A stretch of 64,000 nucleotides of DNA from JBMNMU01 sp050953505 (GCA_050953505.1 JBMNMU010000001.1:1798001-1862000), one strand, 5' to 3'. Shown: positions 35,910-46,073, counted from the stretch's first letter. The notes: a model not told the origin generated them from the sequence alone. Program-made: numbers and translations.

Positions 35910-36758
35910 TTACTCAAGCTCGTTCCTTCTTCGTCTTCTTATTCCTCTTTTAGGCTTGGTACCCTCTTCGTCAGTTTCAGCCTGGCGCTCCTTTTCTTCT
36001 ACGAAATTAAGGAGCTTATCATGGATATATTTCGGGTTTTCCCCCTCTTTAATGCAAATGACTCCCTCAACAATAATTTCTTTAAGAAGCATCTCCCTGT
36101 CTTGTGCAATTTCTAGCTTGCTGGCAAATGGTAGAAAGATACAGTTTGCCAGTACCGAGCCATAGAATGTCGTAATTAGGGCCACGGACATATCAGAACC
36201 AAGGCTTTCGGCGCCCCCTTCTAAGCTCATGGACTTCAGCATATTTACAAGCCCAATAAGGGTTCCAATCATCCCAAAGGCCGGCCCAAAAGCAGCTCCT
36301 TGCTCATATAGCCTTCTCTCCTCATTGTTTCGGTTACTTATGTTGTCAAGCTTTTGATTAAACCATTCCCTAAGCTTATCCGGTTCAATAGCATCTACAA
36401 TCATCAAAACACTTTCCTTCATAAACTCGTCTTCGAAGGCATTTGCTTTATCTTCTAGTGCCAACAGTCCCTTTTTTCTGGCTTCTTTAGACAGCTCAGT
36501 AATGATTTCTATGTATTCATAAGGGTCTTTTTGATCCTTCGTAAGGATTATTTTAATATGCTTTGGGACCCTCCTGAAATATTCGAAAGGAACAGAGGCT
36601 AGCATTGCAAAAAAGGTGCCTCCTAATACAATAAAGATACTAGGCCCATTAATAAAATTAGAAAGCATAGCAAAATCAAAGCCTGTATCGGTAAAGGTAA
36701 TTCCAAAGACCAATGCTAGAAAAACTGCTATATATCCAATTATGATACTAATTTCCAT
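35910..36758 (-). CDS. motA: flagellar stator protein MotA
   Basis: This 282-residue protein has four membrane helices and the MotA/TolQ/ExbB domain (EQGAAFGPAFGMIGTLIGLVNML, about 155-180), ending in a basic tail (KPKRGIRRRRRNELE). MotA conducts ions with MotB and pushes on FliG. The charged cytoplasmic loop between TM2 and TM3 is present. Whether protons or sodium ions are used cannot be read reliably. Confidence 0.95.
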   Translation of the reverse strand: MEISIIIGYIAVFLALVFGITFTDTGFDFAMLSNFINGPSIFIVLGGTFFAMLASVPFEYFRRVPKHIKIILTKDQKDPYEYIEIITELSKEARKKGLLALEDKANAFEDEFMKESVLMIVDAIEPDKLREWFNQKLDNISNRNNEERRLYEQGAAFGPAFGMIGTLIGLVNMLKSMSLEGGAESLGSDMSVALITTFYGSVLANCIFLPFASKLEIAQDREMLLKEIIVEGVICIKEGENPKYIHDKLLNFVEEKERQAETDEEGTKPKRGIRRRRRNELE

Positions 36759-36778
36759 CAGACTACTCCTATGATTTT

Positions 36779-36979
36779 TTATCTATAAATTCCATAGATG
36801 CTTCTTTTATATGCTATGACCTTTGAAATAACTTCTGCAGAGCTTTCTTTGACTACGATATGCTTACCATTGGAGAGCCTGATAGTGGTATCAGGCCGCT
36901 CCTCAATGGTTTCAATGTGATCACAATTTAAAATAAAGGTTTCTTTTTTTAGTCTATTTAGCTTTGTTAGTTCAATCAT
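36779..36979 (-). CDS. flbD: flagellar protein FlbD (SwrD-like)
   Basis: This 66-residue cytoplasmic protein matches the FlbD/SwrD family: MIELTKLNR at the start, FILNCDHIETIEERPDTTI, then NGKHIVVKES. In Bacillus SwrD raises motor torque by supporting the stators. Its place between flgE and motA is conserved. Confidence 0.92.
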   Translation of the reverse strand: MIELTKLNRLKKETFILNCDHIETIEERPDTTIRLSNGKHIVVKESSAEVISKVIAYKRSIYGIYR

Positions 36980-37011
36980 ATTTTCAGTGCCCCCAATTTA
37001 CTTAGGCTTCT

Positions 37012-38559
37012 TTATCTTTTCATGCTTACTAGCTCTGAAAGCATTTCATCAGAAACTGTAATCATTCTGGTATTCGCTTGAAAGCCTCTTTGTGCAATAA
37101 TCATTTCAGTAAATTCTCTAGACAAATCCACATTGGACATTTCCAAAGCACCAGACCTAAAGGTTCCTGTCCCACCGTTTCCTGGGATTGTAGCCACAGG
37201 GCCACCGGAGTTGGTGGATTCTACGTAATAGCCTTCACCACTCTGGGTAAGACCGTCTGGGTTGATAAAGTTGACTGATGCCAAGTGTGCGATTTTTTCT
37301 GGTTGTCCAGGTCCAGGGCCGATGTTGCCTATGATAGTGGGATTAAAGCCATTATCAAACTCTTCTTGCAGCTTTGTAGGGTCTACCTCGATGGTAATTT
37401 TCCCTCTTGCGGAGTCGGAAAAAGTAAGTTTATCAGTGGAACCATCCCATGTTGCGTCTATAGTGACTGCTTGGCCTGATTTATCGAAGGTGCTGATGGT
37501 CAGGTTGTAATTATTTAGATCAACATCGCCTATGTCAATGGTATCACCATCATCAAAGTAATAACCTTCTGCTGTCGCTGACGGGTCGGTAGTAATAGGG
37601 ATAGTTAGAGTTCCGGTATTACCTCCATCAACATCATCGATACCTGTAAAGGTTACAGTGTTAGAACTTGTATTACTATCTAGGGTAACTTCTACGTCCT
37701 TAATATTTGTTCCGTTGAAATAGGTCAATCTATATGTAGAAGGTGCACTATATGTAACCTCTAGCGGGTATGGAACTTCTGGGCTTACAGAAGTATCTAA
37801 TGTTTCTGTATCAATATTAGCATTAGAACTGACTACAATTTTTTCAGCAGGCCCTGAATACTCGCTCGTATCTGGTGCAAATTCTCGACTCACGCTCATG
37901 TTTAAATTCCCACTGTACAATGCATCGGTAGATGCTGTGGCTGAGGTCATCCATTGGCCTGTCCCTGCTGCCGGTGTAATGGTTGGGTCTCCTTCTTTAA
38001 TGCCTGTTAGTTCCCCATTTTGGCCGATAGATATTCCTAAGTATTTTTTCAATTCTTCTTGAGATATTTTAATGGGTTCAAGATTAGTGATCCCGGTAGT
38101 CCCATCTGAACTTAATGAAGCCTTTTTATCACTTCCTGTCAACTGAAATCCCAGTACCATATTTCCATTGGTATCTACTAGGTTTCCACTTTCGTCAAAG
38201 TTGAGAACGCCTACTCTTGTGTATTTTACAATACCATTGCTATCCTTTACAGGTAGGTATCCATCTCCGTTAATATAGATATCTAAAGCCCTATCTGTAG
38301 TTGCACTTCCAGCTCTAGTGTGAATAACATCCACAGAGCTTACCTTTGAACCATATCCCATCTGTGAAGCGTTTGTACCACCACCATTTTCTCTTGGTGC
38401 GGAGGCTCCGCTGATGGTCTGGTAAAAAACGTCGGAAAAAGTCACTCGACTGGATTTAAACCCATAAGTGTTTACGTTAGCAATATTGTTTCCGATAACA
38501 TTCATTTTTGTTTGGTGTGTCTGCAGTCCTGAAACTGCGGAGTACATTGATCCTAACAT
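37012..38559 (-). CDS. flgE: flagellar hook protein FlgE
   Basis: The 515-residue protein has the hook N-terminus (LGSMYSAVSGLQTHQTKMNVIGNNIANVNTYGFK), a long Ser/Thr/Asp-rich middle domain and the C-terminal coil (NVDLSREFTEMIIAQRGFQANTRMITVSDEML). Subunits polymerise into the curved hook. It is longer than the common 400-residue form because of the enlarged D1/D2 part (about 150-430). It lies 77 nt after the small TIGR02530-like gene. Confidence 0.95.
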   Translation of the reverse strand: MLGSMYSAVSGLQTHQTKMNVIGNNIANVNTYGFKSSRVTFSDVFYQTISGASAPRENGGGTNASQMGYGSKVSSVDVIHTRAGSATTDRALDIYINGDGYLPVKDSNGIVKYTRVGVLNFDESGNLVDTNGNMVLGFQLTGSDKKASLSSDGTTGITNLEPIKISQEELKKYLGISIGQNGELTGIKEGDPTITPAAGTGQWMTSATASTDALYSGNLNMSVSREFAPDTSEYSGPAEKIVVSSNANIDTETLDTSVSPEVPYPLEVTYSAPSTYRLTYFNGTNIKDVEVTLDSNTSSNTVTFTGIDDVDGGNTGTLTIPITTDPSATAEGYYFDDGDTIDIGDVDLNNYNLTISTFDKSGQAVTIDATWDGSTDKLTFSDSARGKITIEVDPTKLQEEFDNGFNPTIIGNIGPGPGQPEKIAHLASVNFINPDGLTQSGEGYYVESTNSGGPVATIPGNGGTGTFRSGALEMSNVDLSREFTEMIIAQRGFQANTRMITVSDEMLSELVSMKR

Positions 38560-38636
38560 GTATATAATCCCTTTCTGTGCCTGGGGTGGATTCCTCTGTC
38601 ATTCAGAACCCACAATAGCTTCCTTAAAAGGTCCGG

Positions 38637-39047
38637 CTATATAAATATGGCACCATTGATATTTGATATGACATTGTTTTTCATTTCATTCTTTTCCATA
38701 ACCGTTACCACCACTTTGTTTGGGGCATTGACGATAAAAGCTGTATCATTCATCATAATTAATGCATCTTTTATCCCTTTATTTTGAGCCTTATCACAGG
38801 CCTCTCCTAGTCTAGCTAGGTCTGTCTGGCTAATTTCAATATTCCTGTCAACAGTTCGCTGGTTTGCATGCTTGGAAAAGGTGATTTCATTATTCAGCTG
38901 CTTATTTAATATTTCCTGGAAGGTTTTTTGTCCATTGAGCTGCTGATTGACTGCCTGACTTTTCCCCGGTGTAGGTTTTATTTTTTCTGCTTGCCTTATA
39001 ATGGCATCATTCAGATTGTAATGGTTATTTGTAATCTGATTAGACAT
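38637..39047 (-). CDS. TIGR02530-like flagellar operon protein
   Basis: The 136-residue product starts at ATG 39047, which overlaps the flgD stop by 8 nt; a longer open frame to 39119 runs inside flgD. The conserved core is EITFSKHANQRTVDRNIEISQTDLARL followed by KGIKDALIMMNDTAFIVN. This small family sits between flgD and flgE in many Firmicutes and is of unknown function. It is a likely assembly factor for the hook. Confidence 0.85.
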   Translation of the reverse strand: MSNQITNNHYNLNDAIIRQAEKIKPTPGKSQAVNQQLNGQKTFQEILNKQLNNEITFSKHANQRTVDRNIEISQTDLARLGEACDKAQNKGIKDALIMMNDTAFIVNAPNKVVVTVMEKNEMKNNVISNINGAIFI

Positions 39048-39660
39048 TGAGCTCTGCCTCGCCTTCTTCACCTTCTGGTTCTGAAGCTTCCAAAACCTGT
39101 TCTTGAGGAACTTCTTCAATTGGCTGGGCTTCTTCTTCAGGAGTTCCTTCTATCGGCTGGGGTTCTTCTACCTCAGGTGTTTCTTTTACTAGCTGGGCCT
39201 CTTCGGTTTCTTCAACAATTTCTTGAGGCAATGTAGCATCGGGAATAATTATTTTAGGCTGGAATACCTCCATTACACTGCTCAAGGGATACTGGCTACC
39301 TTCTACCACAATATGGCTTTCTCCGTTAAACAGGGTTACTCCCTCAACAAGACCCACAATACTTCTTAATTCCCCATTTGGTTGTCTTTCTGCTATGGTC
39401 ACTTCCTTGCCTATCAAGCTGACACTGTAGGAGGTTGCTGACATTTGGCTTAAATCAGAAATAGCCTGTAGCATGGAAAACTGCGCCATTTGGGCCATAA
39501 ACTGACTATCATCCATGGTGTTATACATATCCTGGTTGGTCATCTGTGCTACAAGGAGAGAAAGAAAGTCATTCATATCCAAGCTGTCGCCTGCCTTATT
39601 GTTAACCATAGAGCTTCCCAGCCCTGTCATGTTATAGTTATTAATGCCATTAATTGACAT
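39040..39660 (-). CDS. flgD: flagellar hook-capping protein FlgD
   Basis: This 206-residue protein has the FlgD N-terminal domain (MNDFLSLLVAQMTNQDMYNTMDDSQFMAQMAQFS) and a short beta domain to about residue 135. The last 65 residues are an acidic repeat of the form EEAQPIEE/EEPQPIEG, probably disordered. It lacks the full C-terminal FLG/FN3-like domain of enteric FlgD, as is usual in Firmicutes. It caps the growing hook. Confidence 0.9.
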   Translation of the reverse strand: MSINGINNYNMTGLGSSMVNNKAGDSLDMNDFLSLLVAQMTNQDMYNTMDDSQFMAQMAQFSMLQAISDLSQMSATSYSVSLIGKEVTIAERQPNGELRSIVGLVEGVTLFNGESHIVVEGSQYPLSSVMEVFQPKIIIPDATLPQEIVEETEEAQLVKETPEVEEPQPIEGTPEEEAQPIEEVPQEQVLEASEPEGEEGEAELNV

Positions 39661-39675
39661 TGGGTTTTCCTCCTT

Positions 39676-40902
39676 TTATACCATATAATCCATTCTGCTA
39701 GAGTGGATAGGTTTCAGTGTTAGGGCCTCTATTTCCTGTGGTTCTAGCCCATGAGCAAGGGTTGATGGGGTTGCAGACTGCTGCTGGGACTGTTCTCTTC
39801 TTCTTTGAGAAAGATCCATTTGCCCATTCATGAAATAGGCTTGATGTTGATCATTGTACCCTTGCTGATTTCCTTGAGAAACCTGCACACTTTCAACCTG
39901 AACATTGGTCAATCCTATACTTTGTATCAGCTTGTCCACCTGACCCGTTAGCATGGCCTGGGTCTTTGCACTGGCTGCCATGATGTCAATGACCAGCTTA
40001 CCTTGGTTAAGCTTTAGCTTAATGTCTACCTTACCTAAATCCTCTGGCTCAAGCTGCATTTTAAATTCCATAGGCCCCTTCTGCTCAATGGTAGATGTAA
40101 TTTCCTTGCTGATCTGGTTATAGGGTTCTGCTTTTTCAATGGCTTGTTGGTCAGAGTGTTGCTCTGGGGCATGATGCACCTGATTTAATGGTGTTCCTTG
40201 CATTGAGTCAATGGTTATGTTTTTCTCAGTCTCTAGGCTTTCCACAACTTCTGCCTTTGCTCCTGTACTTTCCAATGCTCCACCTATTAGCTGGTCTATG
40301 GGTTTAATCATAGCCCCTTTTTCAGAAACCAAGTCTATAGCGCTAGCGCTATCTTCTTCTGGCTGGTTAGCTGCTGAATTCATTGTTTGAATTCCAACTA
40401 TTGCTTCACTGGCTTTCGAAGTACCATTTGGAAGATCAGGATTCATTCCTCCTACCCCTGCTATGGCATGAGCCTGGTCTGAAAGAAATCCATTGGTGCC
40501 TGCAGCATATTCTACATTCATTTCAGTTGGAACCATGTAATTGATGTTTTGCCCTATAAGATGCTCTAAGCCTGGAAAGGCGTCTAAACTGGAACTATCA
40601 TCTTCCTCCAGGGTCTTAAACAGGTCTTGCTCATCCTCCGGGGAAATCATTATGTTTCCTTGGAGCTCTCCCGGCGGGAATAACATCAACTCATTCATAA
40701 GAGACATTTGAGGCTCTTGATTCCCTTTGCCTTCCATGTTTTCAGTGCTTATTCCTACTGCCTGGGCCATGAGCCTTTGAAAGGGTGAAGCCTTCCCCAA
40801 GTTACCTTGTTTACCTTTTGACGAGCCTTGTGCTTTACCAATCAACGGAGTGCTGGATTTATGTGCCCTTTGGGTCATTATAGCGTTCATATCACCATAC
40901 AT
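39676..40902 (-). CDS. fliK: flagellar hook-length control protein FliK
   Basis: The 408-residue protein starts at ATG 40902 behind AAGGAGGTG. A long variable N-terminal ruler region rich in Gln, Asn, Ala and Glu is followed by the FliK C-terminal domain (EFKMQLEPEDLGKVDIKLKLNQGKLVIDIMA, about 278-308) and a Gln-rich tail. FliK measures hook length and triggers the FlhB switch. It stands between fliJ and flgD. Confidence 0.92.
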   Translation of the reverse strand: MYGDMNAIMTQRAHKSSTPLIGKAQGSSKGKQGNLGKASPFQRLMAQAVGISTENMEGKGNQEPQMSLMNELMLFPPGELQGNIMISPEDEQDLFKTLEEDDSSSLDAFPGLEHLIGQNINYMVPTEMNVEYAAGTNGFLSDQAHAIAGVGGMNPDLPNGTSKASEAIVGIQTMNSAANQPEEDSASAIDLVSEKGAMIKPIDQLIGGALESTGAKAEVVESLETEKNITIDSMQGTPLNQVHHAPEQHSDQQAIEKAEPYNQISKEITSTIEQKGPMEFKMQLEPEDLGKVDIKLKLNQGKLVIDIMAASAKTQAMLTGQVDKLIQSIGLTNVQVESVQVSQGNQQGYNDQHQAYFMNGQMDLSQRRREQSQQQSATPSTLAHGLEPQEIEALTLKPIHSSRMDYMV

Positions 40903-40937
40903 CTTTTCACCTCCTTACTTGTTTATTATTTATTAAG

Positions 40938-41396
40938 TCAAAATTCCCCCATCGCTGTACCCATAATTTTCGAAGTGACTACGAATTCTTCAATTTGTGC
41001 CTCAAACTTTTTTTGTCCTTCCTTTTGATACTCTTCAAATCTTGAGTCCTTTATAGATTCCAGCGATTTTGAATCTAACTTCAATGCTTTGACTGTCTCT
41101 ATCTGCCGGTCTACCTTTTCAGTCAATAGGTCAACTTCCTTGTGTGCTTCCTTAATTTGCACCTTAAGGTGCTCTATATAATTGAGATGAAGCTGGCAGG
41201 CTGCCGGTGTCACATTTCCTGTCATTTCCTCCTGAAATTTGAGTTTGCATTGAGTAAACTGAGCCTCTAAGGCTGAAACTTTATCCTGTGCATCCTTCAG
41301 CTCATTTTGCAAAATCCCAAGAGTCATCATTTCACTATTCAACAATTGGTCCTTATAGGACAGTAATTTTTCTAAATGAAATCGAAATTTTTTCAT
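40938..41396 (-). CDS. fliJ: flagellar export chaperone FliJ
   Basis: The 152-residue protein is almost entirely coiled coil, beginning KKFRFHLEKLLSYKDQLLNSE as in FliJ. It escorts export chaperones and couples the FliI ATPase to FlhA. Its start overlaps the fliI stop by 4 nt. Confidence 0.92.
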   Translation of the reverse strand: MKKFRFHLEKLLSYKDQLLNSEMMTLGILQNELKDAQDKVSALEAQFTQCKLKFQEEMTGNVTPAACQLHLNYIEHLKVQIKEAHKEVDLLTEKVDRQIETVKALKLDSKSLESIKDSRFEEYQKEGQKKFEAQIEEFVVTSKIMGTAMGEF

Positions 41397-42700
41397 TTAA
41401 CAGCCGCCTTCATTAATTTCACACTATCTTGATAATCTACCTTTTCGTCTACCTTCTGCATTAGAAACTGATTTATGCCATCCATCTTTAAGATCGCTTC
41501 GTCTAAAGCCTTGTTGCCGCCGCTTTTATAGGCCCCTATATTAATAAGGTCATAGTTGGTATCGTAAACAGCTAATAAATTTCTCAGCTTACCAGCAGCG
41601 TCCAGCTGATTCTTATCGGCGATATCATTCATTAGCCTGCTAACGCTACTTAGAACATCAATAGCGGGATAATGGTTTCGTGCTGCAATCTTTCGAGAAA
41701 GCACAATGTGTCCATCTATAATCCCTCGCACGGTATCTGCGATGGGTTCGTTCATGTCGTCCCCTTCCACCAGAACCGTATAAATCCCTGTAATAGAGCC
41801 CTCTTCAAAGTTTCCTGTTCTCTCTAAAAGTTTTGGTAGGGAGGAATAAATGGAAGGAGTATAACCTCTGGCAATAGGAGGTTCTCCTGTAGCTAAGCCA
41901 ATCTCTCTTTGTGCCATTGCAAACCTTGTAAGGGAGTCCATCATGAGAAGTACATCTTTGCCCATATCCTTAAAATACTCTGCAATGGTGGTTGCCGTCA
42001 TGGCACACTTCATTCGATGCATGGCAGGCTGGTCTGATGTCGCCACCACTACCACAGATCTTGCAAGACCTTCATCTCCTAAGTCTCTTTCCAAAAATTC
42101 CCTGACTTCTCTGCCTCGTTCTCCCACTAAGGCAATCACATTGATGTCAGCCTTGACATTTCGGGCAATCATTCCCATTAAGGTGCTTTTTCCAACGCCA
42201 CTTCCAGCAAAGATTCCCATTCTCTGGCCTTTCCCTATGGTTAATGTGCCGTCAATGGCTTTAATACCAAATTCTAATATTTCATGGATCCTTGGTCTTG
42301 ATAAAGGGTTGGCTGCAGTGCTTTGAACCTGGTATGGTATGGCATTCTCAATGGGCCCAAGGCCGTCTATGGGTTCCCCCGTTGAGCTAATCACTCTGCC
42401 AATGAGATTTTCCGAAACGCCGATGGTGAGAGAGGCATGGGCGGATTCTACAAAGTTTCCAGGGCTGATTCCATCCGGCTCCTCATAAGGCATGAGAAGC
42501 ACTTTATTCCCCTTAAAACCAACCACCTCTGCACTGATATAGGAATCAAAATTCTGGTCGTATATTTTGCATAGATCTCCTACCTTGCACTCAGGGCCGA
42601 TGGATTCAATCATCATCCCAAGGACCTTGTCAATCTTACCAAAGTATCTATGAGTTTCAGTTTCCTGAATTATTCTGCTTATCCTATCTGTATTCACCAA
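41393..42700 (-). CDS. fliI: flagellar export ATPase FliI
   Basis: This is a F1-beta-like hexameric ATPase with Walker A GIFAGSGVGKSTLMG (about 165-179), Walker B (DVLLMMDSLTRFAMAQREI) and the GERGREVREFLE motif. It energises flagellar export with FliH and FliJ. The frame is open to GTG 42709, but that codon overlaps the GGAG site; TTG 42700 (8 nt spacing, 435 residues) or GTG 42697 is likelier. The gene follows fliH after some 30 bp. Confidence 0.96.
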   Translation of the reverse strand: MVNTDRISRIIQETETHRYFGKIDKVLGMMIESIGPECKVGDLCKIYDQNFDSYISAEVVGFKGNKVLLMPYEEPDGISPGNFVESAHASLTIGVSENLIGRVISSTGEPIDGLGPIENAIPYQVQSTAANPLSRPRIHEILEFGIKAIDGTLTIGKGQRMGIFAGSGVGKSTLMGMIARNVKADINVIALVGERGREVREFLERDLGDEGLARSVVVVATSDQPAMHRMKCAMTATTIAEYFKDMGKDVLLMMDSLTRFAMAQREIGLATGEPPIARGYTPSIYSSLPKLLERTGNFEEGSITGIYTVLVEGDDMNEPIADTVRGIIDGHIVLSRKIAARNHYPAIDVLSSVSRLMNDIADKNQLDAAGKLRNLLAVYDTNYDLINIGAYKSGGNKALDEAILKMDGINQFLMQKVDEKVDYQDSVKLMKAAVK

Positions 42701-42732
42701 GAAACACACTCCAAATTCATTTTTCTATTCCT

Positions 42733-43467
42733 TCAATCTAATTCTTCACCCAAGGCAGTCTCAAGCTTATTCAACTGTAACGGTATGCTCATATCCACCA
42801 CACCATCCTCGGACACTACCATGATCTTATCTGCTTCCTTTAGCAGGACAACTTTAGCGTTAGGCGCCACTTTTTGAATCTTTTTTATAATAGATTTGTC
42901 TAGCCTTAGGTCTAGAGCGCTTTGGTATTGGGAGAGATATACCTTTATTTGGGAATCATCTCCATGTAGGGCTTCCTCTATCATCGTGGTGATCATATTC
43001 TCATCCCGATGAGCCTGCTGCTTAATGATTTTTTTAGTTAGTTGAAAGGCAATCTTTATCAATTCCTTCTCTTGCTGTTCTAGAGCTAAGCGTCTTTCTT
43101 CTTCCAATAGCTGGACCAATGCCTGAATTTCTTGTAATCCCTTCTCTGCTTCCAGCTGGGCGGCCTTTTCCCCATCTATTAACCCTTGTCTGTAGCCTTC
43201 CTCGTACCCTCTTTTTTCTGCACCCTCCATGATAGTCATGCTGCTTCTTTGGGCTTCTTCTATAAGTAAATCGGCACGATTTCTTGCTTCCTTTTCTATA
43301 AACGCGGATTTCTTTAATGCCTGTTCAATGATACTGTCCCTTTTTGCATTCAGGTCCTCCATAGCAATTCTGGTTCTTGCCCCATGATGCAATTCATTCT
43401 TTTCCCTGTGATACTCCTTGCCTTTTGGTGCATTTGTAAGCAACCTGGCTTTTACAATACTAGACAA
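42733..43467 (-). CDS. fliH: flagellar assembly protein FliH
   Basis: The protein is about 244 residues with a long coiled coil (residues 25-125, including GYEEGYRQGLIDGEKAAQLEAE) and a C-terminal V-type-ATPase-E-like domain. It regulates FliI and links it to the C-ring. AAAGG precedes both ATG 43476 (too close) and TTG 43467 (9 nt), so I chose TTG 43467. The start overlaps the end of fliG. Confidence 0.9.
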   Translation of the reverse strand: MSSIVKARLLTNAPKGKEYHREKNELHHGARTRIAMEDLNAKRDSIIEQALKKSAFIEKEARNRADLLIEEAQRSSMTIMEGAEKRGYEEGYRQGLIDGEKAAQLEAEKGLQEIQALVQLLEEERRLALEQQEKELIKIAFQLTKKIIKQQAHRDENMITTMIEEALHGDDSQIKVYLSQYQSALDLRLDKSIIKKIQKVAPNAKVVLLKEADKIMVVSEDGVVDMSIPLQLNKLETALGEELD

Positions 43468-44461
43468 TGATATCATCCTTTCCGCCCTTCATAATGACAA
43501 TCTCCCCTTCATCCTCCAACCGTCTTATGATGGCAACAATTTTCTGTTGAGCATCCTCAACATCTCTAACTCTGACATTATGCAGATATTCCATTTCGCT
43601 TTGAACAGTTTCTCCCATACGCTGGGACATGTTTTCAAAAATGATTGCAGCAACATCCTTGTTTGCACCCTTAAGCGCAATAGCCATTTCCTTTGTATCC
43701 ACTTCTCTGAGGAACCTTTGAATAGCCATCGGATCCAAAATTGTAATATCCTCGAATACAAACATTCTTTTCCTGATTTCTTCTGCAAGCTTTGGATCGG
43801 TTCTGCTTAGCTCATCAAAGATGAACTTTTCTGTACCTCTATCCATATTGTTCATGATTTCAGCAATGTAATTGATTCCTCCAACCTCCAGAAGATCGTA
43901 AGCCACAACGGATTCGAACTTTCTCTCTAGTATGGATTCTACTAGCCTAATCACCTCTGGTGAGGTTCTGTCCATTTGTGCAATCCTTTCAACCACTTCT
44001 ACTCTGATGTCTTTAGGCAACTCTGTAATAATGGATGAGGCTTGGTCTGCCCTTGCGTAGGAAAGTATCATAGCAATGGTTTGGGGATGCTCATTCACAA
44101 TCATGTTCATTAAATTTTTATAATCTGCTTTTCTAATAAACTCAAAGGCTTTTGTCCTTAGGGTTTTAGTTACCCTTTCAAGTAAAGCGGTACCCTGCTG
44201 CACCCCAAAGGCTTTTTCTAGTACCACCTTTGCGTAGGCAATTCCACCTTCCAGATAAACCTTTTGGGCTACACAAAGCTGATAGAATTCGTCTATCACC
44301 TGTTCAGATACTTCAGGGGTTACACTTTCCTGTCTTGTTATTTCATAGGTAAGCTTCTCAATCTCATCCTCTTGAAGGTGCTTATAGATGCCGGAGGCAA
44401 CATCTGCACCTAGTGCGATAATGATTTGAGCCGCCTTTTGTCTGGGCGTCAGATTATTCAT
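43460..44461 (-). CDS. fliG: flagellar motor switch protein FliG
   Basis: This 333-residue protein has the three FliG domains: N-terminal FliF-binding helices (LTPRQKAAQIIIALG), the middle EHPQTIAMILSY region (about 125-140), and the C-terminal torque helix with charged residues ELSRTDPKLAEEIRKRMFVFEDI. It connects the MS-ring to the C-ring and interacts with MotA. It follows fliF after 40 bp. Confidence 0.97.
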   Translation of the reverse strand: MNNLTPRQKAAQIIIALGADVASGIYKHLQEDEIEKLTYEITRQESVTPEVSEQVIDEFYQLCVAQKVYLEGGIAYAKVVLEKAFGVQQGTALLERVTKTLRTKAFEFIRKADYKNLMNMIVNEHPQTIAMILSYARADQASSIITELPKDIRVEVVERIAQMDRTSPEVIRLVESILERKFESVVAYDLLEVGGINYIAEIMNNMDRGTEKFIFDELSRTDPKLAEEIRKRMFVFEDITILDPMAIQRFLREVDTKEMAIALKGANKDVAAIIFENMSQRMGETVQSEMEYLHNVRVRDVEDAQQKIVAIIRRLEDEGEIVIMKGGKDDIIV

Positions 44462-44501
44462 AAGCGTGTCTCATTCCTTTATGTTTTGTATCAATCTAAA
44501 T

Positions 44502-46073
44502 TCAGTCATTTTCACTCTTGAGCCAGGTCTTGATCATTTGTGCTGTGATTTCAGGATTTTCCTTTGCAAAGTCTATAATTTCTTTTCTCTTCTCATCCTG
44601 CAAAGGAACGATTTGCTTCACCTTCTCTTTTTCCGGTTCGCCGAAGAGGGAATCTAGTGCTTCACCTTCTCCATCTTCTGCACCTATTCGAAGGTCGAGA
44701 GCCTGCTCTTCTTTTCGTTTTCTGCTAATAATCTTGTATATTATAATGCCTATAATAATTAGTACAATTAAAGCAGCAATTCCTAGGTAGATATATTTTG
44801 GATCGATTCCCCTTACTCCTCCCAGATTGTCGGAGAATACCGGCTCATCTGCATCGTCTTGGTAAAACTCAAAGTTTTGAACGGTGATATTTTCTGGAGC
44901 AACCCCTGCCGCAAAGGCGACTAGCTCTGTAACACTCTCTCTTTCACCAGGATTGAAGGTTGGCTTATCAATGGCAATACCAATGGATATGGCTTCGATA
45001 ACTGCCCCTTCCCTTTGGGTTTGTGACTTTACCTCGCTTACCTGATACTTAATGTTTTCGCTACTGCTTGAGGAGCTGCCGGAGCCGTTGCTTCCACCAG
45101 TAGGGTAAATAGGAATTTCCGCATTGCTAGTGGTCCCTGGTACACCGCCATCTGTTTGTGTAGAGGATGAAGTCTCCTCCGTTCTAGTCTCTTCTTTAAT
45201 AACTCCTGAATTGTCTCCATCGGGGGATGGGGTGTAAATGGTTTCTTCCCGAACCAGGGGATCTATGTTTACTGTTGCTGTCACAGATATCTTTAACTGA
45301 GACAGGCTATAAGGTCCTTCTAAGACGGTGTAAATCTTCTTCCTAATGTCATTTTCAATTTCTCTTGTAATATTAAGTTTATTTAAACCTGAATTGTTTC
45401 CTATGAGATCTCCTACCAAATCGTTGCCTTGACTATCTGAAAGAGCAATATTTTCCTTGGTAAGACCGGAAACGGATTTGGCAATGAGGTTTTGAATCCC
45501 CAGAACCTGTGCTTGGTTCAGGCTGCTTCCTGGCTTCATGTGGATAATAACGGAGGCGGTAGGAACTTCCTTTTCCTGCAGATAAAAGGCTTTTTCTTCA
45601 GGTGTGGTTATGGTCACCACTGCGTCCTTTACTCCTTCAAGGGTCCTGATACTCGCTGCGATTCTCTCCTGAAGCTGCATATTAACATACTGTTTACGCT
45701 CATAATCGGTAGTGAGCATGCCGCTTCCCTGCTCAATTAAATAGTAGCTGAGCCCGTTTTTGGGGTAGCCTTGGGTGGCCAGCTCCATCCTAACCCGGGA
45801 TTCATCCTCTTCCAAAACCATAATATTTCCTGCGCCGTCTAACCTAACCTCTGTATTCATTTCACTCAGTGCGGCTATGATCTCAGATGACTCAGAATCT
45901 GGAAGCTGTTCAAAAATGACAACGTAATCCTTACTATTGAGAAGGATACTTAAAATAATTGCAATGATAATAATTCCAATAAAGCTTCCTATTATTATTT
46001 TTTTTACTATACTTGAAGTGCCTTCCCAAAACTTGGATAAGGGTTCTAAAGCTTTTTTCATCTGTTCATTCAT
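44502..46073 (-). CDS. fliF: flagellar MS-ring protein FliF
   Basis: The 523-residue protein has an N-terminal membrane helix (about 25-46), the YscJ-like ring-building motifs (ALSEMNTEVRLDG, GMLTTDYERKQYVNMQLQERI) and a second membrane helix near 440-462, then a FliG-binding C-terminal tail (EITAQMIKTWLKSEND). A Ser/Gly-rich linker lies near 320-345. It forms the MS-ring, the first structure of the basal body. Confidence 0.97.
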   Translation of the reverse strand: MNEQMKKALEPLSKFWEGTSSIVKKIIIGSFIGIIIIAIILSILLNSKDYVVIFEQLPDSESSEIIAALSEMNTEVRLDGAGNIMVLEEDESRVRMELATQGYPKNGLSYYLIEQGSGMLTTDYERKQYVNMQLQERIAASIRTLEGVKDAVVTITTPEEKAFYLQEKEVPTASVIIHMKPGSSLNQAQVLGIQNLIAKSVSGLTKENIALSDSQGNDLVGDLIGNNSGLNKLNITREIENDIRKKIYTVLEGPYSLSQLKISVTATVNIDPLVREETIYTPSPDGDNSGVIKEETRTEETSSSTQTDGGVPGTTSNAEIPIYPTGGSNGSGSSSSSSENIKYQVSEVKSQTQREGAVIEAISIGIAIDKPTFNPGERESVTELVAFAAGVAPENITVQNFEFYQDDADEPVFSDNLGGVRGIDPKYIYLGIAALIVLIIIGIIIYKIISRKRKEEQALDLRIGAEDGEGEALDSLFGEPEKEKVKQIVPLQDEKRKEIIDFAKENPEITAQMIKTWLKSEND